A stretch of DNA of 64,000 nt from Gadus chalcogrammus (lineage: Eukaryota; Chordata; Actinopteri; Gadiformes; Gadidae): NCBI RefSeq assembly GCF_026213295.1, contig NC_079415.1:20675847-20739846 (forward strand), written 5' to 3'. Below, piece after piece: positions 24,872 to 39,110 of the stretch. The notes below the pieces were generated by a model. The model was given only the letters and a program-made list of their open reading frames with translations. It was not told the origin of the DNA and did not search any database. Position 1 is the first letter of the stretch. Each line of letters opens with the position of its first letter. The position numbers and the translations under genes are program-made.

Positions 24872-24910
<39 letters not shown>

Positions 24911-27900
24911 GGCAATCTGGTCCCAATAATGTCTCTGCGTTCCCACAATTACCACACTGTCATCCGTTTCAGACCGAGAAATTAGGCTTTTATTCACAAT
25001 ACATGCGACTTCAGTAGGACACGAGGATCTGTGTCCTACGTGGAACAAAAAAGGAAAAGAAAACCGATGACTCACGGTCACGGTGAGTCAGAGTCACGGT
25101 ACTGTCTCGGTTCAGGGTCCCAGTAGCTGGTCTGGTCTTGCATCGGGTTTAGGGGGGAGTCCCGTGTGTCGCCTCTGGCTCTCGATCGTCACCGGTGCGG
25201 CCGCGTTCTCTCGGGGCGTTAAGGAAGCAGTCCGGTTAAATCCAACGGTCCACTCTTCCGTAGCAGACGCCTCCCGTGTGCAACATTCCCGACGTCTCCA
25301 GGCTTGCTTGTGCGTCTGGACTCTCTCCCTAAAGGGACCAAAACCACAGCCTTTTATCCATTGATTAATTGGCCTCCTCCTCCGCCGCAGGTGCTTCTTA
25401 TCAGGCTCACCAGTGCGACCTAAAATGAGCCCTCTGTCGCCGACTGGTGGGAATCGATGGTATCTCCCGTCCAAGACCTCTCCCCTGGGCGGCCCGGTCC
25501 AATAGGTTGGGGCCGGGTTGCCACACTCCTCCACCGCTGGAAGAAGCCTCGGGTTGTTTTCTTCCGACCAGAGACTAGCATCTCGGCGGGACAAGGCGTC
25601 AGCGTTGGCGTGGTTCCGTCCTGGTCTGTGGTCCACCTGGAACCTAAAATCTTGTAGGGCCAGGAACCACCTCGTAACCCGGGCGTTTGTGTCCTTCGCG
25701 CTCGCCATCCACTTAAGTGGTGCGTGGTCCGTGACGAGGGTGAACTCCCGGCCCAGGAGGTCATATTTCAACTTGTCGAGGGCCCATTTGATAGCCAGGG
25801 CCTCCTTCTCCACAGTGGAATAATTCTTCTTGTTCGAGAGGAGCTTCCAGCTAATGTAGGTTACAGGGTGCTCTTCTCCCCTCCGGATCTGAGAGAGAAC
25901 CGCTCCCAGTTCCACCTCGGATGCGTCTGTGTGGACTATTAGGGGCGGAGAAAATGCAGGGGTTACTAGGACGGGCTCCGCGCATAGGGCTCTTTTAAGG
26001 TCGTCGAATGCCTTCTCTGCCACCACTGACCACGTTATCCAGTCTGGTAGTGCTTTCCTGGTTAGGTCATTGAGGGGACTTGCCAGAGTGGCGAAGCCAG
26101 GGATAAATCTCTGGTAGTAGCCTACCAGACCCAGAAAGGATTTCACCGGTTTTTTGATGGTGGGGCGGGGCCAGTTCCGGATGGCGGCGACCTTACTCTC
26201 CTGGGGTCGGACGACAGGGAGGACAGTGTATTGGTATAGTCCCCCCGGGGTTGCAAACGCCGTCTTCTCCCGTGCGGTTCTGGTAAGTGGCACCTGCGAG
26301 TACCCCTTGGTGAGGTCTAGGGTGGTGAGGAAGCGCGCCGGACCGAGCCGCTCCATCAGTTCATCTACTCCGACGACGGGGCTCGACCAAGCTCTGCGTG
26401 ACTCTTCGATGACTCCGAGTTGGAGCATCTGTTTTAAGGTCATATGAACCGCTCTACTAGTCCGTCGGTCAGGGGATGGTACACTGACGTCCGGAGTTGT
26501 CTCACCTGTAGGAGGCTCAGTAATTCCTTCAACACTTGTGACATGAAACATGAGCCCTGGTCTGTGAGTATCTCCCTGGCGATCCCCACCTGGCTGAACA
26601 GGAGCATAAGCTCCTTAGCGACCGCTTTGGTGGTGGCGGCCCGAAGGGGCAGGGCCTCCGGCTATCTAGTAGCGTAGTCTACTATTACTAACAAATATCT
26701 AGGTCCCTGGCTGGTTTTCGGGAGGGGCCCGACAATGTCCATAGCTAACCGTTCGAACTGTGTTTCTATAATGGGCATTGAGATCAGGGGGTTTCTAACC
26801 GAGGGCCTTGGGGCCGTACGCTGACACTCGGGGCAGGCCTGGCAAACCCTAATGACGTCGTTCTTCACCCCGGGCCAATAAAGCCTATCCAAGACTCGTT
26901 CCCCGGTTTTGTCCATGCCCAAGTGGGCTCCTAACAGATGAGAGTGGGCCATAAACAGTACCTTGTTAACGTAAGGTTGGGGTATGTCAAGTAAGGTCGA
27001 TTTCTTAGAGTCCAAGGACCTGCTACGGAGGAGTGTAGGTTAGAGCTTCAGTGAACGAACTAACTGTTCTAGTATAGGCATCGTGGATCTAAGAGGTTAC
27101 CTAGTACAAAGAAATCAAACGTATCCCGGGAGTTAGTCATTCCAAACTCCTAAAACATCTCAGCAAATTCACCAAGTGCACGGATCCCAGAGGAGAGCTA
27201 TCATAACAGACGTGATCGGTCTGCCACATTCCTGGCTACGGGTTATGCCCAGGGGTAGGGCACCGAGGTAAGAGGGATAGGCGTCTGATACAAGGTAGTT
27301 AGGGGCTGAGCGAATCTCCTCACCAACCTGTTACAACCGTTACGGGATACAGGTTTCACTAGCACCATCATTTAGGGGGTGGTAGAATTGACGGATCTGA
27401 CAGGTACCACCAGCTGTTCCCTTACTACTCCCCCTTTTTTGATCACTCTGTACAACAATCCTCCCCGGGTGCTGAATTAAGGGAATGGCAGGTGACTCAC
27501 CGATTCCCTGTCTTGTCCTTTGTGGGCGAGGATGTGACTCCAGGCATGCTTCAGGGTGTCGTCCTGAAGTTGAGCATTTGCGAACTGCCCGGGCCGATCC
27601 GTTCCCCCTCGCCCTGTCGGGTAGAAATCCGAGAACTCGGTGAGGGGTGAGCTCTCTGTTTCTCTTGGCGGGCCTGTCGGTTCCGTAGCTGTCTGGGTCC
27701 CCGGAGTGTTGTGGTCTGGTTCCCTAGATCCTGCCCAAGGGTCCCTCCCGTCGAGCGGGCTGGGGTGCTCGGTAGGATGGGGTCATCTCCGTCGGACCCG
27801 TCTTCCTCTGCGGATGATTCGGACGGGATTGAGAGGGGCGCCCGTGCCCCATAAGCGGGTCGGCCGACTCTTCCCTGCCGGTGTGAAGTGTTCCGCGGTG

Positions 27901-30900
27901 GCCTATACTCGGGTTTGGGCTTCCACAACCTGTGAAAGATGGGGCAGTCTCTCCCGATTATTACAGGTACAGGAAGGCGTGGTACAACCCCAGCTCGCGC
28001 CGTGTACATCCCTCGGGGGGTTTGTACTTCCACGTAACATGTCTCGTAGGTGGCGGTGTCCCCGTGTACGCAGGTGACCTCCATAGGTTCACCCCGCTGA
28101 CCTCCGGCTAGGTCTGGGCGTAGGAGGGTCACGATGCTCCCTGTATCCAGGAGAGCCTGGGTGTCTTTCCTCCTTACCCGTACCAGGAGTGTAGGGGCCC
28201 TGAGCTCGTTGGGTTCTCTACATGTGGATTGGAGACACGGCCCGGTCTTTCCCCCGGCGGCAAAGCCTGAGGGCATGGACACATCCTGATTTCCGGGGCA
28301 CTGATGGGCTAGGTGTCCGACCTGACCACAGCTGAAACACCGTCAGTCCTCTCGGGGTTTCCTGGGAGGGGGTCGGCGGCCTCGGCAGGGTCGTCCTCTG
28401 GGAGACGCTACTCCACCGTCGGTCCCTACGTGGCTCGGCGTGTCGCGTGGGGTTCCGGTCGTTGTAGCTCAGCTGCTGGGCCACCTGCCAGTTTTCCAGC
28501 TGTCTCACCAGCTCATCTACCGTCTCGGGATGGTTGCTGCCGATGGTTCTCCGGGCCTCTGGTGGTAACTGACGGACGGTATTGTCTATGAGCACGCGTT
28601 CTAGAACACTGGGCGCTTCTCCGCCCGTGAGCCATCTTGTGATCAACCTTCCGAGCTGGGGATTTGGGACTGGACGACGCCCCGGATATCAAATCTCCAG
28701 TCATGGAAACGTTGAGCCCTGGCGGCGAGGCAATGCCCATAATATGCCATTATCGCTTGCTTCAAGGTCGTATAATGGCTGTCCTGCTCCGGCTTGAGGT
28801 CTTGGCTTGCCTGCTGGGTTGGCCCGGTGAGGAAGGGTGACAAGATGTGGGCCCACTGGTCTTCCGGCCAGCCTTCCCGTCTGGCCGTCCTCTCAAAGAC
28901 CTCCAGGTATGCCTCCACGTCATCATCTGGGCCAAGTTTGGTGAGTTGGCTCGTTCGTGCGGAAGCGGGTTATCCGCGTGTCGCCTGCTGGGCGAGGTGC
29001 AGAACGGCCTCCCGAAGAAGGGCGAGGCTCTCATGAGTGTCTCTCTGCGTAGCGGCAGCTAGGGCTTGGTCCCACTGTTGGCGCTGGGCGGCGGCCGCAG
29101 CTTCGGCTCCGTCTGGGCTCTGCATTGGTCGTGGGGGGTAGTCCGTAGCGGAGTCAGATTGCCTGCATCCTCCACCATATGTGGCAATCTGGTCCCAATA
29201 ATGTCTCTGCGTTCCCACAATTACCACACTGTCATCCGTTTCAGACCGAGAAATTAGGCTTTTATGCACAATACATGCGACTTCAGTAGGACACGAGGAT
29301 CCGTGTCCTACGTGGAACAAAAAAGGAAAAGAAAACCGATGACTCCGAGTCACGGTACTGTCTCGGGCTCAGGGTCCCGGTAGCTGGGCTGGTCTTGCTT
29401 CGGGTATAGGGGGGAGTCCCGTGTGTCGTCTCTGGCTCTCGATCGTCACCGGTGCGGCCGCGTTCTCTCGGAGCGTTAAGGAAGCAGTCTGGTTCAGGAA
29501 GGAATCCAGCGGTCCACTCCTCCGTAGCAGACGCCTCCCGTGTGCAACTCTCCCGACATCTCCAGGCTTGCTCGTGCGTCTGGACTCTCTTCCTAAAGGG
29601 ACCAAAACCACAGCCTTTTATCCATTGCCTAATTGGCCTCCTCCTCCACCGCAGGTGCTTCTTATCAGGCTCACCAGTGTGACCTAAAATGAGCCCTCTG
29701 TCGCCGACTGGTGGGAAACAATGGTATCTCCCGTCCAAGACCTTTCCCCTGGGCGGCCTGGTCCAATGGGTTGGGGCCGGGTTGCCACAATATCCATATA
29801 TATATATATTTTTTACTATTTTCCAATGTTTACTTTACTGTTCTTATACTTACTTATTTTGAAATATTGTATTAAACTGTATATGATCCGTCTGTAAACC
29901 TTCTTTGGACAATAGTTATTATTGTGCAGATCTGGACTTAAAGGGACAAGCTGGGAAGGGTGGGTTGAGGTGGTTTGAGGGGGGGAAGGTATTTTTGCTC
30001 ATTACCCTTTTTTGCGTCAAAATATTGTGTCAAATTTGAGTAATATTTTATATACGAATGTGAAATGTTGTTAAAAAAAAGAAATGTTAAATTTCTCATG
30101 TCCATTATTATATTGTTAAAAAAAAAAGAGTTTAGTGAATAAAACCTCTATTTTACAAGGGTTATGTAGTGCAGTCAAGAAAGGTTTTTGGCTGAAATCT
30201 ATCAAAATCAATAGATTTCAGTTCTGTCCCTAATTCCCTAATTCCCGTCTTCTCCCTCCAGTGTGTCAACTCTGGGCTTGTTTCCAAGGCGATGCCTGAC
30301 CTGCGGCTTGAGGCAGGGCTGCACGTTCTTTGACGCTGACGTCAGCCCAGACTCCCAGCACGCAATTCTACGATGCAAAGGTTAGAAAATGGTGGAAGCT
30401 GCACGTTTGCAGCAAGAGGCCGCATCAAACACTGTTTAGATCAATTCTAATAATTTTTTGTTTGGTTTTAGTTGTATGGCTACTCTTTAGGATGTAAAAG
30501 GGGCACTTTGTATTTAACAGTAGCCAGGTTTGTAAGTGTGTTTTTAGTTAAATATTTTACAATGTCTTTCATCTATGTAACATCTCTTTCGGTATGTGCT
30601 TGCCGTGTCACCCAGTGCGTTCATTTGTTGTAATTTTCCTTAATGTGAACTTTTTTGGTGTTGATGTTAATACTTATATATATATATATCAGAGCTGTCA
30701 GTTAAACGCGTTATTAACGGCGTTAACGCAAACCAATCTTTACGCCGTTAGTTTTTTTATCGCGCGATTAACGCAATTTTTTTTTTCTTTGGCTCAAAAC
30801 AAAGAAGCAGTAGCCGTATTGCTATGTTCAAGGCAGTATGTTTGTTTCGTTTAATTGCACGATAGGCTTTTTTTTTGTATCGTCCAGTTTTGATCAGTTT

Positions 30901-33900
30901 ATGCCAATATTGTTATCAATAAAAAACCATTTGCACAAGGCAAGCCGATGCACTTCTCCATGTTGATAAGAGCATTCAAATGAGAAAAATTAATGGGACA
31001 AAGAAATCAAGGGATATTTAGCATAGAAAAAAGATTGCGATTAATCGTGAGTTAACTATGGCATTAATGCAATTAATCACGATTAAATATTTTAATCGCT
31101 TGAAGCAAAAGGAGGGGAATTGTATTTAACACGCGCGTGGAGCGACATAACGCAGGCCTATCTATCTCATGGACATATTACAAAATGGACAACGGATTTC
31201 AAAATGGCGCCTATTCATTCCTATGTAAACTGCTCAATGGCGCAGGGCAACATCAAGGAGAGATATGCTTCTGCATCATGGGTCCATAGCCACGCCCTAC
31301 TTCATGATGTACCGGATGCAGAAATATTCTTGTTTTTTAGCATTGTTAGCATTGTAGCATCAAAAGCGAGAGGTCTGAGCGATCCCAGTCGCATTGTTTA
31401 CCGACCATGGAAGTACAGGTTACTAATCCCCCGATGATTCTCTATATGTTTTGTTGCAGAAGTTCTTCAAGGAAAGTCGTCAAATCCAGAGATAGCTTTT
31501 AACAGTTACTTTATTTGGTAAAGTATTTCGGTATGGTAAACTAATACTATGGAGCAAAAGGAGGTTGAAGTGTGTCTTTGCACGTGCTGACCGACTCCCA
31601 GCTGACCAAAGCTATATTAACCCTATCGTATGGGCTGCCAAGAGCTTCTGGGCTGTTTCCTTTGAATCGCCCGCTATGTAGTGGGCGTGGCCGGGGTGAC
31701 GTAATGGCTTCGGCTTCTTCACCTAACTAAAGGTGATGCCGTCTGTGGATGGAGCAGCCTTCAATAAGGTCTTGCTCCCCTTGTGGCTATGTATAGTATT
31801 TACGGCTTATATGTTTGGTCCTGCTTCCTAGTGGTTAAGTGAGGGTAATACAGCTTGTGTGTTTGAATCTGCTTCCTAGAGGCTATGTGGAGGCAGCTCA
31901 TGTTCTTAAAATACGTAACAGTTTAACAATTATTATTTTAAATTGGTTTGCCCCTTTTTATAACAAAAGCACCTTGTATATACCTTTTTGAATGTTAAAA
32001 CAGAAATAATAATTAGCACTCGTTTTTTAATATATATTTCTGATTCTGAAACGAGAATCAAATGCCCAATATATACACAGACCCATCAGCTGGTGTACCC
32101 AGGGAACTCACAAGGTGTTAGGAAGCAAAGGAGTCCGAAATGACCCCACATGGTATCATGGACCTATTATGTGTGGGTGCAATGAATAAGACAGATATGA
32201 TGGTGGCGGTGCCAGCCCCACGTCAGGTTTAAAAAACAAGTAATACTGAAACTGAATCTCAAACTTGATCCTGAAATGTATTCAACATGAAATATTGTAC
32301 AGGGAGAGGGCTGTGGCCGCAATCGATGGAGGAGGCAGTCAGGTTTGCAGGAAGACAACAACAGGAGTATGATGGACAGGGATCTGACATGGACAGGGAA
32401 TTTTTATTTAAACATTCAGAGGAAATCAGGCCTACTGTAGGCCTATGTAAATAAGATTAAAGATGTCTAGGATAGTATAAATGATAACTGTAAATGGCAG
32501 GTGTACTTTGCTTTTCATGGAGCCATAATGTTATATTAATAAAAAGCATTTTATTGATGGGCTCCTTTCAGGCCACTTAAGCACCCCTTACATGCATAGT
32601 TAATAAAATATTAAAAATACTTGGGTGAAGTGTGTTTGTCACTTACAGTATATGAAAGAGATGGAAAGAGCTGGAGTAACGGAATAAGATGCAGCTGGAT
32701 AGGGCGCTGAGAGGTGATGCATGAGGCATGATGGTGGCACGGCAGACAAGTACAGGAGCATGATGGACCGGGATCTGATGAGGAAACAAAGATTTTCTAA
32801 GTTACGATAAAATATACTCTGAAGTTCCCAGTTTCTGCAAACAGAAGAGAAGGGGTTTAGTTAAGGCTTTGTATCATTAATAAGATAGACTGTGACAAAA
32901 AATCAATAACAAACAAAAAAAATAAAACTACGTCATAGTTTAAAGCCCACTCACCACGTCAAGGTGCATCCATCCCTAGATGTGCTGTTCAAAAATAAAT
33001 GCACTGTTTAACTATGCCTTGTGCTCCGTTATGCAAGCTCCAAGTCTACAATTGAACAATGTCTTTTTGCAGTTTTGAGTGCTTTGTGCCAACTTGTGCT
33101 CCGTCATGCAAGCTCCAAGTGTCACACTGCTTAAGAAACAGATTCCTTCCAACTTACTATCTACGAAAAATGTAATCAATAACTTATGTAAAAATAAATG
33201 GTTAGATTTCAACCAGCAACGAAGTTGGAGTGGCCTACACATAAATAATTGTAATACACCAACATTGTTGAATGTCATACATAGGTAGCTAAACAAGCAA
33301 ATTAAAAATGTAATACCAACGCTGAAATGTTAATTAGACTATTAACAATAATATAAAATGCTACCGTAATGCACCTGTTCTTTGTCTTTGGATCTTTTGA
33401 ATAAATTGATCAATATATGGTGAATCACAATGATCGCAAGCAGAGGACAGTGAGAGTTATTGAGCAGCAGCTGAACCAGTCTAAAAATCGGACACGTTAA
33501 CGGAGCCCTGATCTAGGCCCTCTCGGATGCCAGGTCGAAACAACATTTGTTTCACTACGACTCCTTTCAGCTGCACACCCCTCCTTCAGTAAAAAATTAT
33601 CAGAGAGAACGGCTAATAAAACGCTTGAGGTGGCGTTTTGAAAAGAAAAAACGTAATTTTTTTTAGGACATGGCTTAAAGATAATTATGAGCCTTTGATT
33701 GATATCCAGACATTTTTTGCGGAGACACATTCCTGTTCCCCACTTGTATTGGAGTGAACAGAGACATCTACTTCTGGGTCCCTTGAATCGAGGGACCCGT
33801 CCACAGCCCGCTTAAACAGCTGCAATACCAGGCTTGGCCGCTGAGCACTGGTGGATTGCGGAAGTATGCACTGATCCTGGGGGCTTGATCTATCTAGCCA

Positions 33901-36900
33901 CGGGGCTGCCATATGTTTCTGACCTCATCTGGCTCCCGCTCTGCATTTGTATCAAGTAGGCGTGGCCTATGTGACGTATTGGCTCCAGCTTCCTCGTCTG
34001 TCTTACATTTGCTGCCTTCTGTGGCTGGAGTAGTTATTGCAACTTGTATGTATGGTCCTGCTCCCCTTATGGCTATGTATAGTAATTGCAGCTTATGTGT
34101 TCGGTCCTGCTTCCTTGTAGCTAATTGGGGGTAATGCAGCTTATGTGTTTCGATAATGATCCTGCTTCATTGTGGCCATGTGGGGGTAGCTTATGTGCTT
34201 AAATTACATAACAACGCCTGCGTTTATGTATTCCTCTAAAGGTCCTGGAGTTCCTTCGCTTCTGCTGCTGATCTTCGCTGACGTCCCCTGTAAGATAAAA
34301 GACTTAACTTCTAGCATTAGTACTGTTCACAATGTACTGTTCTGGAGGACACAAGTTAAGGCCAAAGTTACAAGAACCCGTCGGTTAGAGATGGAGAACA
34401 TTAGGGCTTGCTCAAGGACTCTTTAAAATACCTAATAGTAACAAATATTCTAAATTAGAGAAAATAACTGAATCACAACGAAAATCAAAACATTGATTGT
34501 TCACAAATCCGAGCTAGGGGGATTAATGGCGCCCACCGAGAACGCCCCTTACAGTTTTCTCGATTGTATACACACAAAAAATGGAACCATGCACACAATT
34601 CTGAAAACTTGAAGCTCATGTATCAACTACAAGATTCCAGACTGCTAAACTCACAATTCCACTGTTTTCACATTTTTGCTAAACTCTAATCACAAATTTC
34701 ATCATTTAGCACACTTGGTTCACCTGGATTACACTGGCCTTCAAAACGCAACAGCTAATTACCAATAACTCTAACTCACTTCTCACCTGTTCAAACACAA
34801 CTGGCAAAACACTTAAAGGTTGGGTATGGAATTCGTTTTTTTGGCCATTTTTGCAAAATTACTTGAAATCCTTATCATAACCCACTTACAGCCACTGAGT
34901 TAGAAGTACTGACATGAAAATTAAACAAGTCAATCATCTGTGGAACGGGCAGGGCTCGAAAAACTCCAGCCAATGATTTCCAGAGCCACCGAGTTGCATT
35001 GGACTGTAAGTACGTCAATCAAACGGTCGTACTGCACTCCCCCTCCCCCGCGCGCGACCCCTTCATGCACGTACTCAAACCTCGTGACCCAGAGCAAGCT
35101 TCTGTTTTTTGTTATCCTGCGGTAGCTACTGGAGCTAGCTAACTAGCAAATGACTCGCTCTCGCGCATCTGTGTTCGCTCGTGCATGATTGCGCGTCCAT
35201 GTACTTGGAATGGGTGGAGTCAGAGTCAGCGTTGAAGGAGAGGGGGTAGGAACATTTGAGTTGTGTGTTTTCAAAATCTGCTGGCATTTCGCAAATCCCA
35301 TACCCAACCTTTAAATCATGTGTCAGAGCATAAAAGAAGACTTTGTGAGCTCTACTATGTCATAGATATGGTCATTTGTCATATTCAGGATTGGAGGTGG
35401 GATACATACTGATGTACATGTAGATCTGTTTCACCTGATTTATATTCTTATTTTTATTTTTTCTTGGCCTACGAAAAGCTTTTTATGGAGTCAGCTCAGC
35501 TGAACATTTTACTATATTACAGTAAAGCCTACATCCCCGAAAGGTAGTCTAAACATTTTCTTACTGTATGGTTTTTCATTTGACTTATCAGTGCAATTAC
35601 TGTACTGTAATTTACCAAAATAGGTAACATTGGTGTATTGTCAGAACAATGTTGCAGCATCAACTATAGGTGTACAGAATGACTCTTGGAACATTGTGAG
35701 TTTAGCCCATTGGAGCTCATGAGATAGATAGACACATATGCATTGTATCCTATTCTGATACGATTGTGTCAATGCAATATTTATATGATATATTCACAGT
35801 ATTGTATTACAATATGGCAACAGTCTTTATACTTTATGTACCACATAATTGCAACTTTTAAAAAGAAAGCTATTTCTAAAAAAATGTATACATTGGAATA
35901 TGTAACATGGCCTCATAAGGCCAAAACATATGTAAATAGTATTTTGATGGAAGTGTTTTGAATTGATCACACCAGTGTTTAATTGATGCTCTCTAAGGGG
36001 CCGTGTCCACCAAAAGCCTTTTTAAAAGGCGGAGCGCCTGTCTTCAATGCATTCTCTATGGCGCGCCTTTTAAAAAGCCGCCCGGGGCGGTTAAACGCTC
36101 CGCGCGCCTCGCGCTTTTAGACGCGCGCCCCAGTTGAAAACAGTTGAACTTTTGAAGAAAAGCGCTCCACGTCATCGGCGCTTTTTTCGAACGACCAATC
36201 AAAATCGAGGAGGAGGCAAGGCTAAAAGTATCAACAGAACACAAACTGAAAACAAACTGAAACATGTCGGACGAAAGTTTAATAACAGCTGTGAAAAAAT
36301 CAGTTTTGAGAAGAATTGTCTAGTTTTGACAAAATGATTGGCTCTTCTGAGGTTTGTGTTTAGAGTTTTGAGAAATTGAGCTATTGTTTCAGAAAACGTG
36401 TTTGAACGATTAAAAATAATAATAATCAGTGTGTGAAGCAGCTTGTTTGCGCTCAAACTTTACCCTCCGTAACAGTGTGACATCAGACAGTGAGCGGTGC
36501 TGAAATGCAGGAGTCCCGCCTCCCTGCTACCCACAATGTTTACAACTTCTCGGGCGGGTGAATTTGCCAACACACGCGCAAAGCGTTCGACCTCTCGCAA
36601 CAGATTTGGTGTGCTGACCAATCACAGGGGGGGGGCTTTAAAGCTACATGATACAAATCAGACCGTTTTTGAAAGACACTGAAATACGTTTTGCAGAAAT
36701 GAACAGTATGAGAATAATAAGCAGTATTTCTAACATACATGCAGGTTACCCTATTCTAGTAGTACCCCCCAAATGAAATGATTAACCCTAAGAAATTATG
36801 GTCAAGGCTGTGAGTTCACGTCTCCCTCTTTGGAGACCAAAGCCTCTGCTAACATGTGTCTCTACTCTTCAACAGCCTATTTTATTCTGGAGGACAACCT

Positions 36901-39023
36901 GCCACTGCGTTCGGCATTGGAGAGCAGACAGAGAGTCCAATCAGAGACCAAGATGATCTCACATGACCACTTTGGTGAGCCGCCTGTTTGGCATTGATAT
37001 TCAGTGTTCCTGAGGACGGGTAACGAATCAGGGATGTTGTGGAGTTTTCACGCTTGGTTTGGTCGTCGTACTCTTCCTCTAAAGCAGGGGTGTCAAACTC
37101 ATTTTGGTTCAGCGGCCACATACAGCCCATCTGATCTCAAGTGGGCCGGGACAACGAGACTCGTAGTGGGGGTTATCTCAGCCATGGTTGAGAAGGAATT
37201 GGGGGAAAGGATCTTTGGCTTTGCCTCCCTGAATGAACCTCTAAATGAAGGAGAAAGGGATTGTTGCTAACGATTGTCTCTCACCGGAGCCCTGCTGCCT
37301 GCCGCCGCGAGGCACCACCGCCACGAGGCACCACCGCTGCGAAGCACGCTGCCCACTTCCAAGGCGGTGGTGCCTCGACAGCGGGGCTCCGGCGGGAGAC
37401 AATCGCGGGCATCCATGTCGCGGTTCAGTCTACTTCAGAATGATGTGGAAGTGGAAGGGGGGGGTTCAGACCGGGGGGCGCCGGTAGGGCACCCTCACAA
37501 CCAGATCAAACCTGATCTGGTTTCAAACCTGGTTTCAAACCTCAAACCAGTGCCTGGTCTTCTCGACGCACACCGTCAAGCAGCCTGGAGAACTGTGCAG
37601 ATCCTCCTCTCTCCCGCTACACCCGCCTAGAGGACGGAAGTAGCTAGTACAGGCCAAGTAGCGAGTACAGGCCAAGAGCCTACTCCCAGTCTGCAGGTTA
37701 GCAGGTGGCCCCCTCCTGTAGTGTCCTCTTTCTGCCCAGCCCACAGATACTTTCCTGGTTATATCCTGTGCAGCTAACGAAGGATACGCCCATTTCCCAA
37801 AACAACAGGTGGAGCCAGCCACTCCTGCATTGGCTGGCTATGCTGTCCATGTCAGGCCCTGAGCCAATCACAGAGTTCACAGGCAATTAAAGTAATGCAC
37901 AACAATCATGCAACAAGGAACACCCTAATATCAATGTCAATATCAAATCAGGAGCACAGGAGAGGAAGAGTCACCCTAATATCAATGCAAAGTCATCAAA
38001 TTAAAAGCACAGCAAACATAATATAGTAAATATAATTAACGCAAAATCAAAATCCAGAGATCCACACAGAGACGATTTTTTGGGGAAACCGCATAAGTCT
38101 TGTGCGATTTTCGGCCGACCGTCCAGACGGAGTCGGCTAATCCGGTGCCCGAAACCGCACATTTCTGAAACCACCCTCGGAGGTGGTTTCAAATCTATCA
38201 GGACCTATGCGGTTTCGTGTTAGGATTCTTGTGGACGCCTGAAACCCAAACGGTGACATCATTAGCCCCCCACCAGCTGGGGGACATCAGAGTTGTGTGG
38301 AATTTTTTATTTATTATTTTATTTGTATTCTTTTTGTAGCTTCAAATAAAGCCCCTTGATAAATGTAATTACTAACTGTACATTAAAAAGTATTTTTGCT
38401 CAATTGAAAAGTTTGAATCTCCTTGTGACTGAATGTTTGTAGACAGCGCGTAGGCTGAATGGGCGCAGGCTCGATGCGCTCCATTTTTTTCTGTGGAGAA
38501 CCAGCGCCTTGAATTTTTACTACAGCGTTTCTACAGCTCAATGCGGTTTCGCAATGACTCCGTCTTTACGGGGATATTCCTAAACCGCATAAAACGAAAC
38601 CGGATCGTTTTCACCCATATCAGCTCCGTGTGGACGGGGTCTCTCTATCTCTTTATCTCTGTCTCTCTTCCACACTCTTTCTTGCTATCTCCTTTGACCT
38701 GCCTGACCTCACCATTTCACTATCTCTCGCTAGTCTTTCTCCCATCTCTCCTCCAGCTTACGCTCTCTCCCTCCTCCTTCCAGAGCTGGCTGTGAGGCTG
38801 ACCTATCCCTCCGACTTCTCCACCTCCTACCTCTACGGCCTCCTCCTGATGGTGTAAGCCGGCTGCTTCCTGCTACAGGGGACCCAATGAACCACACATT
38901 GCTTGTTTTGCTGTTGTTTTTGGGCGGTTGTTAAAGGCATCACGTTAAACACTTAAAAAAAAAGGATGACATAGGGGACTATCAAGTAAACTGTTTAAAA
39001 GTCAATATTTTTACTCATAGATA

Positions 39024-39110
<87 letters not shown>

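Larger units (their letters stand above)
24908..29789 (-). mobile_element. Full-length Ty3/gypsy retrotransposon 2, Gmr1-like order
   Basis: Two long terminal repeats (24908-25525 and 29180-29789) enclose, in minus-strand order, gag, zinc knuckle, protease, integrase, then RT and RNase H running up to the 3' LTR. Integrase before RT is the order described for Gmr1-like elements of fish and other deuterostomes and differs from ordinary Ty3/gypsy. The LTRs start and end TGTGGC...GCCACA. The sequence after the 5' LTR is TATGGTGGAGGATGC. Pol has deletions that remove the RT catalytic box, so this copy depends on others or is dead. Confidence 0.85.
23395..30128 (+). mobile_element. L1-type LINE 3' end, split by gypsy-2
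   Basis: The 5'-truncated copy supplies the end of ORF2 (23478-24735), a 3' untranslated region interrupted at 24907/24908 by the gypsy element, and the rest of the untranslated region (29790-30116). It ends in a short A-run at 30117-30128. Confidence 0.65.
31104..34241. other. Intron g-h: mostly unassigned AT-rich DNA
   Basis: No gene is seen. Two diverged direct repeats are listed separately (31625-31905 and 33948-34195). A 28-base word, CTTGTGCTCCGTTATGCAAG and the following CTCCAAGT, occurs at 33018-33045 and 33093-33120. The rest shows no structure I can name. Confidence 0.4.

Noticed and set aside
28313..29062. Several plus-strand open frames in the gypsy-2 gag region
   Set aside because: They are antisense to gag, which has clear capsid and zinc-knuckle motifs on the other strand.
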